NCBI RefSeq assembly: GCF_900182545.1
Contig: NZ_FXTJ01000005.1
Coordinates: 1-64,000 of the forward strand
Source of the DNA: Geodermatophilus aquaeductus
GTDB lineage: Bacteria; Actinomycetota; Actinomycetes; Mycobacteriales; Geodermatophilaceae
Length of the DNA: 64,000 nt
Direction of reading: 5' to 3'
In this document: in pieces, positions 33,973 to 42,577 of the stretch
Position numbering within the stretch: position 1 is the first letter of the stretch
Layout of the letters: every line of letters starts with the position of its first letter
Notes under the pieces: model-generated
What the model saw: the letters and a program-made list of their open reading frames with translations, nothing else
Database searches by the model: none
Told to the model about the DNA's origin: nothing
Translations under genes and position numbers: made by a program

Positions 33973-35081
33973 GCGTCCTCGTCCACCTCTGCACGCCCGC
34001 GGACTGGCGGGCGGCGCTCTCCGCCGGGGCGCTGCGGCCGTCCGGCGGGCCCTTCGTGCACCTCTCCTCCCCCGGCCAGGTGTCCCTCCCGGCGGGCCGG
34101 CTGTTCCCGGGCCGGCGGGACCTGGTGCTGCTCGTCGTCGACCCGGCGCGCCTGACCGACCCGGTGGTCGAGGAGCCCGGCGTCCCCGGCGACCCGGTGG
34201 GCATGCGCTTCCCGCACCTGTACGGCCCGCTGCCGGCCGCCGCGGTGGTCGCCGTCGTGCCGTACCGGCCGCCGGTCGAGCCGGTGCTGCCCGCCCCCGG
34301 CGACGCGCTGGGCCGGGCGCTGGCGCACCAGCTGTCGCTGCGGACGCGGCGGGCCGCCGAGGTGCGCGACGTCCCCGGCGGCGTGGCCGTCCTCGACCGG
34401 CGCTTCCCGCACTCGCGGGACGACAACCGGCTGCTGCTCGACGACCCGGCCGACGCCGGCACGGTGGCCCGGGTCGCCGCCGACGTGCTCGAGGGGCAGG
34501 TCCTGCCGGCCACGCTCCGCTGGCCCGGCGCCGACGCGGCCGCCGCCGAGCTGGCCGCGGCCGGGTGGGAGGCCGAGGAGCTGGTCGTCATGGCCCGCTC
34601 CCCCGTCCCCTCCCTGCCGGGCGCGGAGCGGGCGGAGGTCGTCGCGCAGGCGGAGGTGCACCCGCTGTGGGAGGCCTCGTGGCGGCGCGGCCTGGCGGGG
34701 CTGCCCGACCTCGACGAGGTGGTGCGCCAGCTGGTGGGCCGCGAGCACCGCAACGACGCCGTCGTCGCGGTCACCGACGTGGCCGCGCGCGAGGACGGCC
34801 GGGTGGTGGCGGCCGGCCAGCTGCGGGTCGACGGCGCGACGGCGGTGGTCGAGTCGGTGATGACCGAGCCGGCCGCCCGCGGGCGCGGGCACGCCGACGC
34901 CGTCCTCGCCCGGCTGCTGCAGCTCGCCGCCGACGCCGGCTGCGACCTCGTCGTCCTCGACGCCGACGCCCGCGACTGGCCGCGGGACTGGTACGCCCGC
35001 CGCGGCTTCACCGTGGCCGGGTCGACCTGGGAGGTGGTCCCGGGTCAGAGCGGGGGCGCGACCCAGGACAGCAGCAGGTAG
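33969..35081 (+). CDS. DUF952-GNAT fusion protein
   Basis: A 370-aa protein of two domains. Residues 1-105 match the DUF952 form (VHLCTPADWRAAL, FVHLSSPGQV, MRFPHLYGPL), a fold often compared with ADP-ribose-binding or glutathione-like proteins. Residues 120-360 form a GNAT-type acetyltransferase with ESVMTEPAARGRGHADAVLARLLQ as the acetyl-CoA motif and DWYARRGF near the end. The GTG start overlaps the PPK2 stop (GTGA), so translation is coupled. The 3' end runs 37 bp into the convergent cdsA gene. The substrate is unknown. Confidence 0.82.
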   Translation: MSVLVHLCTPADWRAALSAGALRPSGGPFVHLSSPGQVSLPAGRLFPGRRDLVLLVVDPARLTDPVVEEPGVPGDPVGMRFPHLYGPLPAAAVVAVVPYRPPVEPVLPAPGDALGRALAHQLSLRTRRAAEVRDVPGGVAVLDRRFPHSRDDNRLLLDDPADAGTVARVAADVLEGQVLPATLRWPGADAAAAELAAAGWEAEELVVMARSPVPSLPGAERAEVVAQAEVHPLWEASWRRGLAGLPDLDEVVRQLVGREHRNDAVVAVTDVAAREDGRVVAAGQLRVDGATAVVESVMTEPAARGRGHADAVLARLLQLAADAGCDLVVLDADARDWPRDWYARRGFTVAGSTWEVVPGQSGGATQDSSR

Positions 35082-36169
35082 GCCACCGCCGCCGACGGCA
35101 GCAGGCTGTCGAGCCGGTCCATGATCCCGCCGTGGCCGGGCAGCAGCGTGCCCATGTCCTTGATGCCGAGGTCGCGCTTGATCAGCGACTCCCCCAGGTC
35201 GCCCAGCGTGGCCGTGACCGCCAGCGCGACGCCGACGAGCACCCCGCCCCACCACGGGCCGTCGAGGGCGAGGACGACGATCGGCGTGGCGACGAGGACG
35301 CAGGCCACGACCGACCCGGCCATGCCCTCCCAAGACTTCTTCGGGCTCACCGTCGGCGCCATGGGGTGCCGGCCGAAGAGCACGCCCGCCGTGTAGCCGC
35401 CGACGTCGTTGCCGACCACGGTGGCGATGAACGCCAGCACCCGCGCGACGCCGTCGTCGGGGACGAGCAGCAGGACCGCGAAGCCGGCCAGCAGCGGCAC
35501 GTAGAGGGCGACCAGGACGCCGGCGGAGGCGTCGCGCAGGTAGTCGTCCGGCCCGTCCCCGAGCCGCCAGAGCAGCACCGCGACGACGGTCAGCAGGAAG
35601 CCGACGACGAGCCCGTCGGGGCCGCGGGTCCAGGCCAGCGCGAGCATGGCGACGGTGCCGACCAGCAGCGGCAGCAGGGGGGCACGCACGCTGCCGGACT
35701 CCAGGGCACGGACCAGCTCGACGACGCCGACCAGGATGGCCACCGCGATGACCAGCAGGAACGCCGGCCGGTAGACCACCAGCGAGGCGATGATGACCGC
35801 GCCGAGGCCGAGACCGACCCCGATGGCGGCGACCAGGTTCCGCCCCGCCCGGCTGCTCGAGGGCGGGACGAGGTCCGGCTCGGGATCGGGTCCGGGCACC
35901 GGCCCGACGTCCGGTCCGGTGCGTCCCGGCTCGGGCTCGGTGGTGCGGGGCTCGGCGCGCGCCGCCGCCGGGACGGCGATCTCCTGGGTGCCCGGGACGT
36001 CGATCGGGCTGGTGGGCGGCGCCACCGGCCGCACCGGCCCGGTCGTGGCGTCGGAGCGCGACGATGACGGGGGCGGTGGCGGCGGCGAGGGACGCCGGAC
36101 GACCGGGATCGGCCCGGTGTCGGCGTCCCCGGACGGGCCGGCCCCGGTGGCGTCGGGACGGGAGGTCAT
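35045..36169 (-). CDS. cdsA: Phosphatidate cytidylyltransferase (CDP-diglyceride synthase)
   Basis: Makes CDP-diacylglycerol from phosphatidic acid and CTP for phospholipid synthesis at the membrane. The product is 374 aa. The first about 105 residues are a Pro/Ser/Thr-rich cytoplasmic extension with no domain, and eight or so membrane helices follow. The family signature near residues 325-345 contains SLIKRDLGIKDMG and LPGHGGIMDR. The ATG start is 21 nt after frr. Its order with frr, pyrH, tsf and rpsB is conserved. Confidence 0.95.
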   Translation of the reverse strand: MTSRPDATGAGPSGDADTGPIPVVRRPSPPPPPPSSSRSDATTGPVRPVAPPTSPIDVPGTQEIAVPAAARAEPRTTEPEPGRTGPDVGPVPGPDPEPDLVPPSSSRAGRNLVAAIGVGLGLGAVIIASLVVYRPAFLLVIAVAILVGVVELVRALESGSVRAPLLPLLVGTVAMLALAWTRGPDGLVVGFLLTVVAVLLWRLGDGPDDYLRDASAGVLVALYVPLLAGFAVLLLVPDDGVARVLAFIATVVGNDVGGYTAGVLFGRHPMAPTVSPKKSWEGMAGSVVACVLVATPIVVLALDGPWWGGVLVGVALAVTATLGDLGESLIKRDLGIKDMGTLLPGHGGIMDRLDSLLPSAAVAYLLLSWVAPPL

Positions 36170-36190
36170 GGCTGGGGTCGGGCGAGCGGC

Positions 36191-36748
36191 TCAGACCTCG
36201 AGGAGCTCGGACTCCTTGTTCTTCACGGCCTCGTCGATCGCCGAGACGTGCTGGGCGGTGAGGTCGTCGAGCTCCTTCTCCGCGCGGCGCACGTCGTCCT
36301 CGCCGGCCTCGCCGTCCTTGGCGATGCGGTCGAGCTCCTCCTTGCTGCGGCGGCGGACGTTGCGGATGGCGACCTTGGCGTCCTCGCCCTTGGAGCGGGC
36401 CTGCTTGACCAGGTCGCGGCGGCGCTCCTCGGTGAGCTGCGGGAAGACCACGCGGATGATCTGGCCGTCGTTGGTCGGGTTGACGCCGAGGTCGCTGTCG
36501 CGGATGGCCTTCTCGATCGCCGAGAGCTGGCTGATGTCGTAGGGCTTGATGACCGCCATGCGCGCCTCGGGCACGGTGATCGACGACATCTGCGGCACCG
36601 GCGTCGGGGCGCCGTAGTAGTCGACCAGGACCTTGTTGAACATCGAGGGGGCGGCGCGGCCGGTGCGCACCGAGCCGAGGTCCTCCCGCGCGACCGACAG
36701 GGCCTTGTCCATCCGCTCCTCGGCGTCGAGCAGGGTGTCGTCGATCAC
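36191..36748 (-). CDS. frr: Ribosome recycling factor
   Basis: Works with EF-G to split post-termination ribosomes. The product is 185 aa, the usual length. The family patterns [27 protein letters not shown]-like [14 protein letters not shown] and the C-terminal [14 protein letters not shown] are present. The GTG start follows a strong GAGGAGAG site. It sits 70 nt after pyrH and 21 nt before cdsA. Confidence 0.97.
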   Translation of the reverse strand: MIDDTLLDAEERMDKALSVAREDLGSVRTGRAAPSMFNKVLVDYYGAPTPVPQMSSITVPEARMAVIKPYDISQLSAIEKAIRDSDLGVNPTNDGQIIRVVFPQLTEERRRDLVKQARSKGEDAKVAIRNVRRRSKEELDRIAKDGEAGEDDVRRAEKELDDLTAQHVSAIDEAVKNKESELLEV

Positions 36749-36818
36749 GGGTCTCTCCTCCTGCAGCGGGATCGTCCCCGCCGTCGTCTTGCGGTGCGGC
36801 TCGCGTGCGGGCGCGCGC

Positions 36819-37607
36819 TCAGCTGATCAGCGTGCCGATCCTCTCACCCGCCGCGGCACGGGCGATGTTGCCGTCGCGCAGCAGGTTGAACACCACGATC
36901 GGCATCCGGTTGTCCATGCACAGGCTGATGGCCGTGGCGTCGGCGACCTTGAGCTGGTCGGCGAGGACGGTGGCGTACTCGAGGTCGTCGTACATGGTGG
37001 CGGCGGGGTTGGTGCGCGGGTCGTCGTCGTAGACGCCGTCGACGCCGTTCTTGGCCATGAGCAGCACCTGGCAGCCGATCTCCAGGGCGCGCTGGGCGGC
37101 GACGGTGTCGGTGGAGAAGTAGGGCATGCCGGCGCCGGCGCCGAAGATGACCAGCCGGCCCTTCTCCATGTGCCGGACCGCCTTGCGCGGGATGTAGGGC
37201 TCGGCGACCTGGCCCATGGTGATCGCCGTCTGCACCCGGGTCTCCAGGCCCACCTGCTCGCAGAACGCCTGCAGCGCCAGGGCGTTCATGACCGTGCCGA
37301 GCATGCCCATGTAGTCGGCGTGCCGGCGGTCCATCCCGGCCTCGGCGAGCTCCGCGCCGCGGAAGAAGTTGCCGCCCCCGACGACCACGGCGACCTGGGT
37401 GCCGCCGTGGACGACCCCGGCGAGCTGCTCGGCGATGCTGTGCACGATGCCGCCGTCGACACCGACGCTGCCGCCGCCGAAGGCCTCACCGGAGAGCTTG
37501 AGCAGCACCCGCTGGTAGCCGTTGCCGTCGGCGGGCTGGAAGGCGCTGGGGGCCGACAGCGGTGGGTGCGCTGCGGCCGGGGTCTGCGTCGTGGCGGTCT
37601 CGGTCAA
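36819..37607 (-). CDS. pyrH: Uridylate kinase (UMP kinase)
   Basis: Phosphorylates UMP to UDP; a bacterial-type hexameric enzyme of the amino acid kinase fold. The product is 262 aa from TTG at 37607. Motifs include [13 protein letters not shown] (phosphate-binding Lys), [27 protein letters not shown] and [13 protein letters not shown]. The TTG is preceded by AGGG at eight bases; a TTG 14 codons earlier has no site, so the later start is preferred. A Thr/Ala/Pro N-terminal tail of about 30 residues precedes the fold. It follows tsf after a strong hairpin. Confidence 0.94.
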   Translation of the reverse strand: MTETATTQTPAAAHPPLSAPSAFQPADGNGYQRVLLKLSGEAFGGGSVGVDGGIVHSIAEQLAGVVHGGTQVAVVVGGGNFFRGAELAEAGMDRRHADYMGMLGTVMNALALQAFCEQVGLETRVQTAITMGQVAEPYIPRKAVRHMEKGRLVIFGAGAGMPYFSTDTVAAQRALEIGCQVLLMAKNGVDGVYDDDPRTNPAATMYDDLEYATVLADQLKVADATAISLCMDNRMPIVVFNLLRDGNIARAAAGERIGTLIS

Positions 37608-37684
37608 CAGCTCATCCCTCGCTCGACGTCGTTGCGCTGATCCTGCCAAACGGCGCCCGGCGCGTCAGCCGGGCCCGGAGACGC

Positions 37685-37719
37685 CACCGGCCCCGTCCCT
37701 GGGCGGGACGGGGCCGGTG
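37685..37719 (-). terminator. Hairpin between tsf and pyrH
   Basis: A perfect 15-bp stem (CACCGGCCCCGTCCC at 37685-37699 with 37705-37719) and a 5-nt loop, 17 nt past the tsf stop. There is no T-run. It probably ends or attenuates the rpsB-tsf transcript ahead of pyrH. Confidence 0.75.
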
Positions 37720-37736
37720 CGCGGTGCGGTGCGGCC

Positions 37737-38552
37737 TCAGGCCTGGCCGACCTCGAAGCGGGCGAACCGCTGCACGGTCAGGCCGGCCTCGTCGACGATC
37801 TGCTTCACCGTGCGCTTGGGCTCGGTGATCGACGGCTGCTCGAGCAGGACGAAGTCCTTGTAGTAGGCGTTGACCCGGCCCTCGACGATCTTGACGATCG
37901 CCTGCTCGGGCTTGCCCTCCTCCTTGGCCGTCTGCTCGGCGACGCGGCGCTCGGTCTCGACGGCCTCGGCCGGGACCTCCTCGCGGGACAGGTAGCGCGG
38001 GCGCGCGGCGGCGATGTGCATCGCCAGCGAGCGCGCGGCCTCCTCGTCGCCGCCCTGGTACTGGACGGCGACCCCGATGGCCGGGGGCAGGTCGGTGGCC
38101 CGCTTGTGCAGGTAGACCGCGGTCGGGCCCTCGAAGGTGGCGAAGCGGGAGAGGACGAGCTTCTCGCCGATGCGGGCGGACTCGGACTCGATCAGCTTGG
38201 CGACGGTCTGGCCGTCGACCTCGGTGGCCATGAGGTCCTCGAGGGTCGCGGGGGACTGCTCGAGGACGATCTCGATGAGGCGCTCGGCGAGCGCGACGAA
38301 GTCGGCGTTCTTGGCGACGAAGTCGGTCTCGCAGTCGAGCTCGAGCAGGGCGCCGTGCTTGCTGACGACGATGCCGTTGGTCGTGGAGCGCTCGAGGCGC
38401 TTGCCGACGTCCTTGGCACCCTTGATGCGCAGCAGCTCGATGGCCTTGTCGTACTCGCCGTCGGCCTCGGTCAGGGCCTTCTTGGCGTCCATCATGCCGG
38501 CGCCGGTGGCGTCGCGGAGGCGCTTGACGTCGGCAGCGGTGAAGGCGGGCAT
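37737..38552 (-). CDS. tsf: Translation elongation factor Ts
   Basis: The nucleotide exchange factor for EF-Tu. The product is 271 aa, as in other actinobacteria. The N-terminal UBA-like domain holds [19 protein letters not shown]. The exchange-active [10 protein letters not shown] follows near residue 75, with the C-terminal half showing [14 protein letters not shown]. It is paired with rpsB, 92 nt downstream of it, with a hairpin in the gap. Confidence 0.97.
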   Translation of the reverse strand: MPAFTAADVKRLRDATGAGMMDAKKALTEADGEYDKAIELLRIKGAKDVGKRLERSTTNGIVVSKHGALLELDCETDFVAKNADFVALAERLIEIVLEQSPATLEDLMATEVDGQTVAKLIESESARIGEKLVLSRFATFEGPTAVYLHKRATDLPPAIGVAVQYQGGDEEAARSLAMHIAAARPRYLSREEVPAEAVETERRVAEQTAKEEGKPEQAIVKIVEGRVNAYYKDFVLLEQPSITEPKRTVKQIVDEAGLTVQRFARFEVGQA

Positions 38553-38595
38553 GTCACTTCCTCACGGGTCTGGAGTGGGTGGTGCGGACGTGCCG

Positions 38596-38639
38596 CGGCG
38601 CCGCCGCCCGGTCCCCACGGGTCCGGAGCGGCGGCGCCG
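38596..38639 (-). terminator. Hairpin between rpsB and tsf
   Basis: A 12-bp perfect stem (CGGCGCCGCCGC at 38596-38607 with 38628-38639) with a 20-nt loop, which itself could pair, begins 5 nt beyond the rpsB stop. It may attenuate tsf relative to rpsB or mark an mRNA processing point. Confidence 0.55.
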
Positions 38640-38644
38640 TCGGG

Positions 38645-39577
38645 TCAGCCGTTCTGGGCGCCCTGGGTACCGGTGGCGGTGTCGCCGGTGGCGGGCACGC
38701 CCTCGACCGGCGCGATCTCCTCGGCGGTCACGGCGGGCGGGGCGGCCGGGGTCTCCGGCAGCGGGGCGGCCTCGGTCGCGGCAGCGTCGGCCTGGCCGGT
38801 CAGCAGCTCGCGCTCCCAGTCCGGCAGCGGCTCGGCGTCGCCGATGACCGGCTCGCCGCCGTCCTCGCGGCCGGCGTTGGCCTGGGCGGCCGAGCGGGCC
38901 ATGAGGCCCTCGGCGACCGCGTCGGCGATCACGCGGGTCAGCAGGGCGGCGCTGCGGATGGCGTCGTCGTTGCCCGGGATCTTGTAGTCGACCTCGTCGG
39001 GGTCGCAGTTGGTGTCCAGGATCGCGACGACCGGGATGTTCAGCTTGCGCGCCTCGCCGACGGCGATGTGCTCCTTCTTGGTGTCCACGATCCAGACGGC
39101 GCTGGGCACCTTCTGCATGTCGCGGATACCGCCGAGGCTGCGCTCGAGCTTGGCCTTCTCGCGGCTGAGGACCAGCTGCTCCTTCTTGGACAGGCTGACC
39201 AGCACGCCGGTCTGCTCCATGTCCTCGAGCTCCTTGAGGCGCTGGAGCCGCTTGTGCACGGTCTGGAAGTTGGTGAGCATGCCGCCCAGCCAGCGCTGGT
39301 TGACGTAGGGCATGCCCACGCGCTGGGCCTGCTCGGCCACGACCTCCTGCGCCTGGCGCTTGGTGCCGACGAACAGGATCGAGCCGCCGTGGGCCACGGT
39401 CTGCTTGACGAACTCGTAGGCCTGGTCGATGTACCCGAGCGTCTGCTGCAGGTCGATGATGTAGATGCCGTTGCGCTCGGTGAAGATGAACCGCTTCATC
39501 TTCGGGTTCCAGCGACGGGTCTGGTGCCCGAAGTGGACGCCGCTGTCGAGCAGCTGCTTCATGCTGACGACTGCCAT
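38645..39577 (-). CDS. rpsB: 30S ribosomal protein S2
   Basis: A late-binding 30S protein located at the head-body junction and bound to S1 in other bacteria. The product is 310 aa. The family start [20 protein letters not shown] is present, then [26 protein letters not shown] and [17 protein letters not shown]. The last about 60 residues form an Ala/Glu/Pro-rich tail seen in many high-GC actinobacteria. ATG at 39577. Confidence 0.97.
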   Translation of the reverse strand: MAVVSMKQLLDSGVHFGHQTRRWNPKMKRFIFTERNGIYIIDLQQTLGYIDQAYEFVKQTVAHGGSILFVGTKRQAQEVVAEQAQRVGMPYVNQRWLGGMLTNFQTVHKRLQRLKELEDMEQTGVLVSLSKKEQLVLSREKAKLERSLGGIRDMQKVPSAVWIVDTKKEHIAVGEARKLNIPVVAILDTNCDPDEVDYKIPGNDDAIRSAALLTRVIADAVAEGLMARSAAQANAGREDGGEPVIGDAEPLPDWERELLTGQADAAATEAAPLPETPAAPPAVTAEEIAPVEGVPATGDTATGTQGAQNG

Positions 39578-39749
39578 GTGGGGCGCAGCCTCTCGTGCTC
39601 ACGCGCGACCGCACGGCGGCCGCGCTCCTCGGTTGACGCGGGCACCGGGTGGTGTCCCGCCCTGGCGTCCCGCGGCGCCACCGACCCGGCAGGACCGGGA
39701 CCGAGGTGGGGCTGCCCCGCCGCTGGGGCGGGAGGAGGACGCGCGGAGT

Positions 39750-39783
39750 CGACCCGTGCAGACGGGTCGCACCATTCAGCATA
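39750..39783 (-). promoter_or_regulatory. Candidate rpsB promoter and leader hairpin
   Basis: On the minus strand TATGCT (39783-39778) matches a -10 element. About 10 nt downstream lies a 7-bp stem CGACCCG/CGGGTCG (39750-39756 with 39763-39769) with a 6-nt loop, at the 5' end of a roughly 170-nt leader before rpsB. Leaders of rpsB are often structured for autoregulation by S2. No clear -35 is seen. The rest of the 302-nt gap 39578-39879 shows no gene. Confidence 0.4.
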
Positions 39784-39879
39784 CGCGGTGCCCGGTGTGC
39801 TCCTCCCCCGCCGTCGGGCCCGTCCACAGGTCCGCCGTCCGCGGTCGGTCCGCGCGCGACGGCGTCGAGGCTCGGCGGC

Positions 39880-40383
39880 GTGCCCGCCCGCCTGCTGCTC
39901 GTGGTCCTGCTGACCTGCGCCGCCGTGCTCGCGCCGGCCCCCGCGGTCGCCGAGCCCGCCGTCCCGGGCGCCGCGGCGTGGACGTCGCCGCTCGGCGATC
40001 CGCCGCGGGTTTCCCGCCCGTTCGCTCCCCCGCCCTCGCCCTACGGCCCCGGGCACCGCGGCGCCGATCTGGCCGGCGTCCCGGGTGCCGTCGTCGCGGC
40101 GGCCGGGGACGGCGTCGTCGTCTTCGCCGGGATGGTGGCGGGGCGGCCGGTGGTCAGCGTCGACCACGCCGGCGGGCTGCGGACGACGTACGAGCCGGTC
40201 GACCCCGCCGTCGCGGCCGGGCAGGCGGTGTCCCGCGGCGCTCCGCTCGGGACGCTCCTGGCCGGGCACGAGGGGTGCCCGGCCGCCGCGTGCCTGCACT
40301 GGGGGCTGCGCCGCGGCGAGGTCTACCTCGACCCGCTGTCGCTGCTGCGCCCGCCGCGAGTCCGGCTGCTACCGCTCGGGTGA
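39880..40383 (+). CDS. Secreted M23-like (LytM domain) protein
   Basis: A 167-aa exported protein with a signal peptide ending near AVA (about residue 24). The LytM/M23 fold has the first zinc motif HRGAD (His59, Asp63) and a later CLHWGLRRG, where His140 is the third zinc ligand. The position normally filled by the first His of the HxH motif is Cys138. Proteins of this shape next to rpsB are common in actinobacteria (compare Rv2891). It may be a weak or inactive endopeptidase that binds or activates a hydrolase. GTG at 39880; it overlaps the convergent small gene by 15 bp. Confidence 0.82.
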   Translation: MPARLLLVVLLTCAAVLAPAPAVAEPAVPGAAAWTSPLGDPPRVSRPFAPPPSPYGPGHRGADLAGVPGAVVAAAGDGVVVFAGMVAGRPVVSVDHAGGLRTTYEPVDPAVAAGQAVSRGAPLGTLLAGHEGCPAAACLHWGLRRGEVYLDPLSLLRPPRVRLLPLG

Positions 40384-40686
40384 GGCCGTGAGCACCTCGG
40401 TGAAGTGCTCGACGGTCGGGAACGGGTCGTAGAAGGCGTGCAGCAGCGCGCGCCACTGCTGATAGGCCGGCGAGCCCCGGAAGCCCTCGGTGTGGTCCTC
40501 CAGGCTGTCCCACTCGACGAGCAGCAGGTAGACGTTGCCGCGCTCGAGGCAGCGCGACAGCCGCAGCGACCGGAACCCCGGGGCGGCCGCGATGAGCGGC
40601 CGGGCCCGCGCGAAGGCCGCCTCGAACGCGTCCTCCTCCCCGGGCCGGACCGGCAGGAGGGCGTGCTCGAGGACGCCCGCGCTCAC
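40369..40686 (-). CDS. Antibiotic biosynthesis monooxygenase (ABM) domain protein
   Basis: A 105-aa protein with the ABM ferredoxin-like fold: ALLPVRPGEEDAFEAAFARA at the N-terminus, APGFRSLRLSRCLE in the middle and VEWDSLEDHTEGFRGSPAYQQW in the second helix. The heme-binding Asn/Trp set of MhuD is not seen, so heme degradation is not implied. The GTG start overlaps the sigma-factor stop by 4 bp, so it should be co-translated with it. Its function is unknown. Confidence 0.78.
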   Translation of the reverse strand: MSAGVLEHALLPVRPGEEDAFEAAFARARPLIAAAPGFRSLRLSRCLERGNVYLLLVEWDSLEDHTEGFRGSPAYQQWRALLHAFYDPFPTVEHFTEVLTASPER

Positions 40687-41486
40687 GCGATGTCGGCGAG
40701 CTTGGTGCGGAGGTGCAGGACCGCCTTGGTGTGCAGCTGGCAGATCCGGCTCTCGGTGACGCCGAGGACGCGGCCGATGTCGGCCAGGGTGAGGCCCTCG
40801 AAGTAGTAGAGGCTGACGACGACCTTCTCGCGCTCGGGCAGCTGCTCGACGGCGCGCGCGAGCAACTGGCGGGCCTCGCCGTGCTCGGCCATCGCCTGCG
40901 GGTCGAGGGCGTTGGCGTCCTGCAGCGTGTCGACCAGGCGGGGGGCGCCGCCGTCGTCGTCGGTGAGCAGCTCGTCGAGGGCGACGACGTTGACCAGGGA
41001 GAGCTGGCCGAGGAACTTGCGGACGTCCTCGACGTCCATCTCCATCGCCGCGGCGATCTCCTCGTCGGTCGGGCTGCGCCGCAGCTGGCTCTCCAGCGCG
41101 GCGACCGTCCGCTCGAACTGGCGGGCGCGCATGCGGACCGACCGGGGGATCCAGTCGGTGCTGCGCAGCTCGTCGATGATCGCGCCGCGGATGCGGGCCA
41201 TCGCGTAGCTCTCGAACTTGACCTCGCGCGAGGGCTGGTAGCGGGTGATCGCGTCGATGAGCCCGAAGGTGCCGTAGGAGACCAGGTCGGCCTGCTCGAC
41301 GTGCGCCGGCAGACCGCTGCCGACCCGGCCGGCGACGTACTTGACCAGCGGCGCGTAGTGGAGGATCAGCCGGTCGCGCAGCTCGGGGGCGCGGTCGGCG
41401 ACGTACTGCGCCCAGAGCTCGGTCAGCGCTGCGTCGGCGTCCTCCTCGGAGTCGCCGCCGATCCGGTGGATGGTCGCCTCGGGCAC
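40683..41486 (-). CDS. Alternative sigma factor, FliA/WhiG type (sigma-28)
   Basis: A 267-aa RNA polymerase sigma factor of group 3. Region 2 shows DLVSYGTFGLIDAITRY and KFESYAMARIRGAIIDELRSTDW, region 3 RSPTDEEIAAAM, and region 4 LPEREKVVVSLYYFEGLTLADIGRVLGVTESRICQLH. In motile bacteria FliA drives late flagellar genes; in Streptomyces the homologue WhiG starts sporulation. In Geodermatophilaceae, which have motile cells, either is possible. GGGGAGAG precedes the GTG start. The xerC-sigma order matches the Streptomyces whiG neighbourhood. Confidence 0.93.
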   Translation of the reverse strand: MPEATIHRIGGDSEEDADAALTELWAQYVADRAPELRDRLILHYAPLVKYVAGRVGSGLPAHVEQADLVSYGTFGLIDAITRYQPSREVKFESYAMARIRGAIIDELRSTDWIPRSVRMRARQFERTVAALESQLRRSPTDEEIAAAMEMDVEDVRKFLGQLSLVNVVALDELLTDDDGGAPRLVDTLQDANALDPQAMAEHGEARQLLARAVEQLPEREKVVVSLYYFEGLTLADIGRVLGVTESRICQLHTKAVLHLRTKLADIA

Positions 41487-41560
41487 GTCGGCTCTCCCCG
41501 CTTCGTGGTGGCTCGGGTCCCGCGGGACCCCTCGGACTGTCGGGCTGGTGGGTGGTGGGC

Positions 41561-42496
41561 TCAGGCCCGCGGGTGCGCCTGCGCGTGCACCGCACGCAGT
41601 CGCTCGACGGTCACGTGCGTGTAGATCTGCGTCGTCGCGAGGCTAGCGTGGCCGAGCAGCTCCTGGACGGACCTCAGGTCGGCGCCGCCCTCGAGGACGT
41701 GCGTGGCCGCGGAGTGGCGCAGCCCGTGCGGGCCGACGTCGGGGGCGCCGGGCGCGCGGGCCACCGCGGCGTGCACCGTCCGGCGGGCCTCGCGCGGGTC
41801 CAGCCGCCGGCCGCGGGCGCCGAGCAGCAGCGCCGGGCCGGAGTCCGGGGTGGCCAGCGCCGGGCGGCCGCGGGTCAGCCAGGCGTCGAGCGCCTGCTCG
41901 GCCGGGGCGCCGTAGGGGACGCTGCGCTCCTTACGGCCCTTGCCCAGGACGCGCAGCAGTCGCCGGCCGCGGTCGACGTCGTCGACGTCGAGGCCGACCA
42001 GCTCGCTGACCCGGATGCCGCTGGCGTAGAGCAGCTCGAGGACGACGGCGTCGCGCAGGCCCACCGGCTCCTCGGCGCCGGCGGTCGACTCGACGACCGC
42101 GCGCGCCTGGTCGGGGGCGAGCACGTCGGGCAGCGTGCGGTGCGCCTTGGGGCTGACCAGCCGCTGGCCGACGTCCTCCGGGATGAGCCCCGAGCGGCGC
42201 AGCCAGGCGGTGAACGACCGCGCGGCCGCGGCGCGGCGGGCGGTGGTCGCGCGGCTCGCACCCCGGGTGCGGCCCTGGGCCAGCCAGCTGCGCAGGACCC
42301 CGAGGTCGAGCTCGTCCACCTGCGTGCCGCCGCGCCGGGCCAGGTGGTCGAGCAGCCAGACGGCGTCGGTGACGTACCCGCGGACGGTGTGCGCCGACAG
42401 GTCCCGCTCGTCGAGCAGCGCCCGCTCGTAGCCCTCGAGCGCGGCACCCAGCGCGGGCGGCAGCGCGGCGCGGGCGTCGGCGGTCCGGGCGGTCAC
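41561..42496 (-). CDS. xerC: Tyrosine recombinase XerC
   Basis: Resolves chromosome dimers at dif together with XerD. The product is 311 aa from GTG at 42496. An N-terminal SAM-like DNA-binding domain spans residues 15-105. The catalytic domain has Arg162 in ASGIRVSEL, Lys186, His257 and Arg260 in HGLRH, His283 in LLGHAS and nucleophile Tyr292 in IYTHV. A GTG at 42568 would add 24 residues without family similarity. It lies between dprA and the sigma gene; no integrase context or mobile element is near, so a housekeeping role is likely. Confidence 0.92.
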   Translation of the reverse strand: MTARTADARAALPPALGAALEGYERALLDERDLSAHTVRGYVTDAVWLLDHLARRGGTQVDELDLGVLRSWLAQGRTRGASRATTARRAAAARSFTAWLRRSGLIPEDVGQRLVSPKAHRTLPDVLAPDQARAVVESTAGAEEPVGLRDAVVLELLYASGIRVSELVGLDVDDVDRGRRLLRVLGKGRKERSVPYGAPAEQALDAWLTRGRPALATPDSGPALLLGARGRRLDPREARRTVHAAVARAPGAPDVGPHGLRHSAATHVLEGGADLRSVQELLGHASLATTQIYTHVTVERLRAVHAQAHPRA

Positions 42497-42577
42497 GGTC
42501 CTGACCGTCCGACGGCGCCGACCGCCGGTCAAGGCGCCGCGCCGGTCGGTTGCCCACCACGGATGCACCGACGGGCG

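Noticed and set aside
41561..42496. Integrase of a mobile element
   Set aside because: The tyrosine recombinase is in the conserved dprA-xerC-sigma order with no att repeats or cargo genes, so it is XerC.
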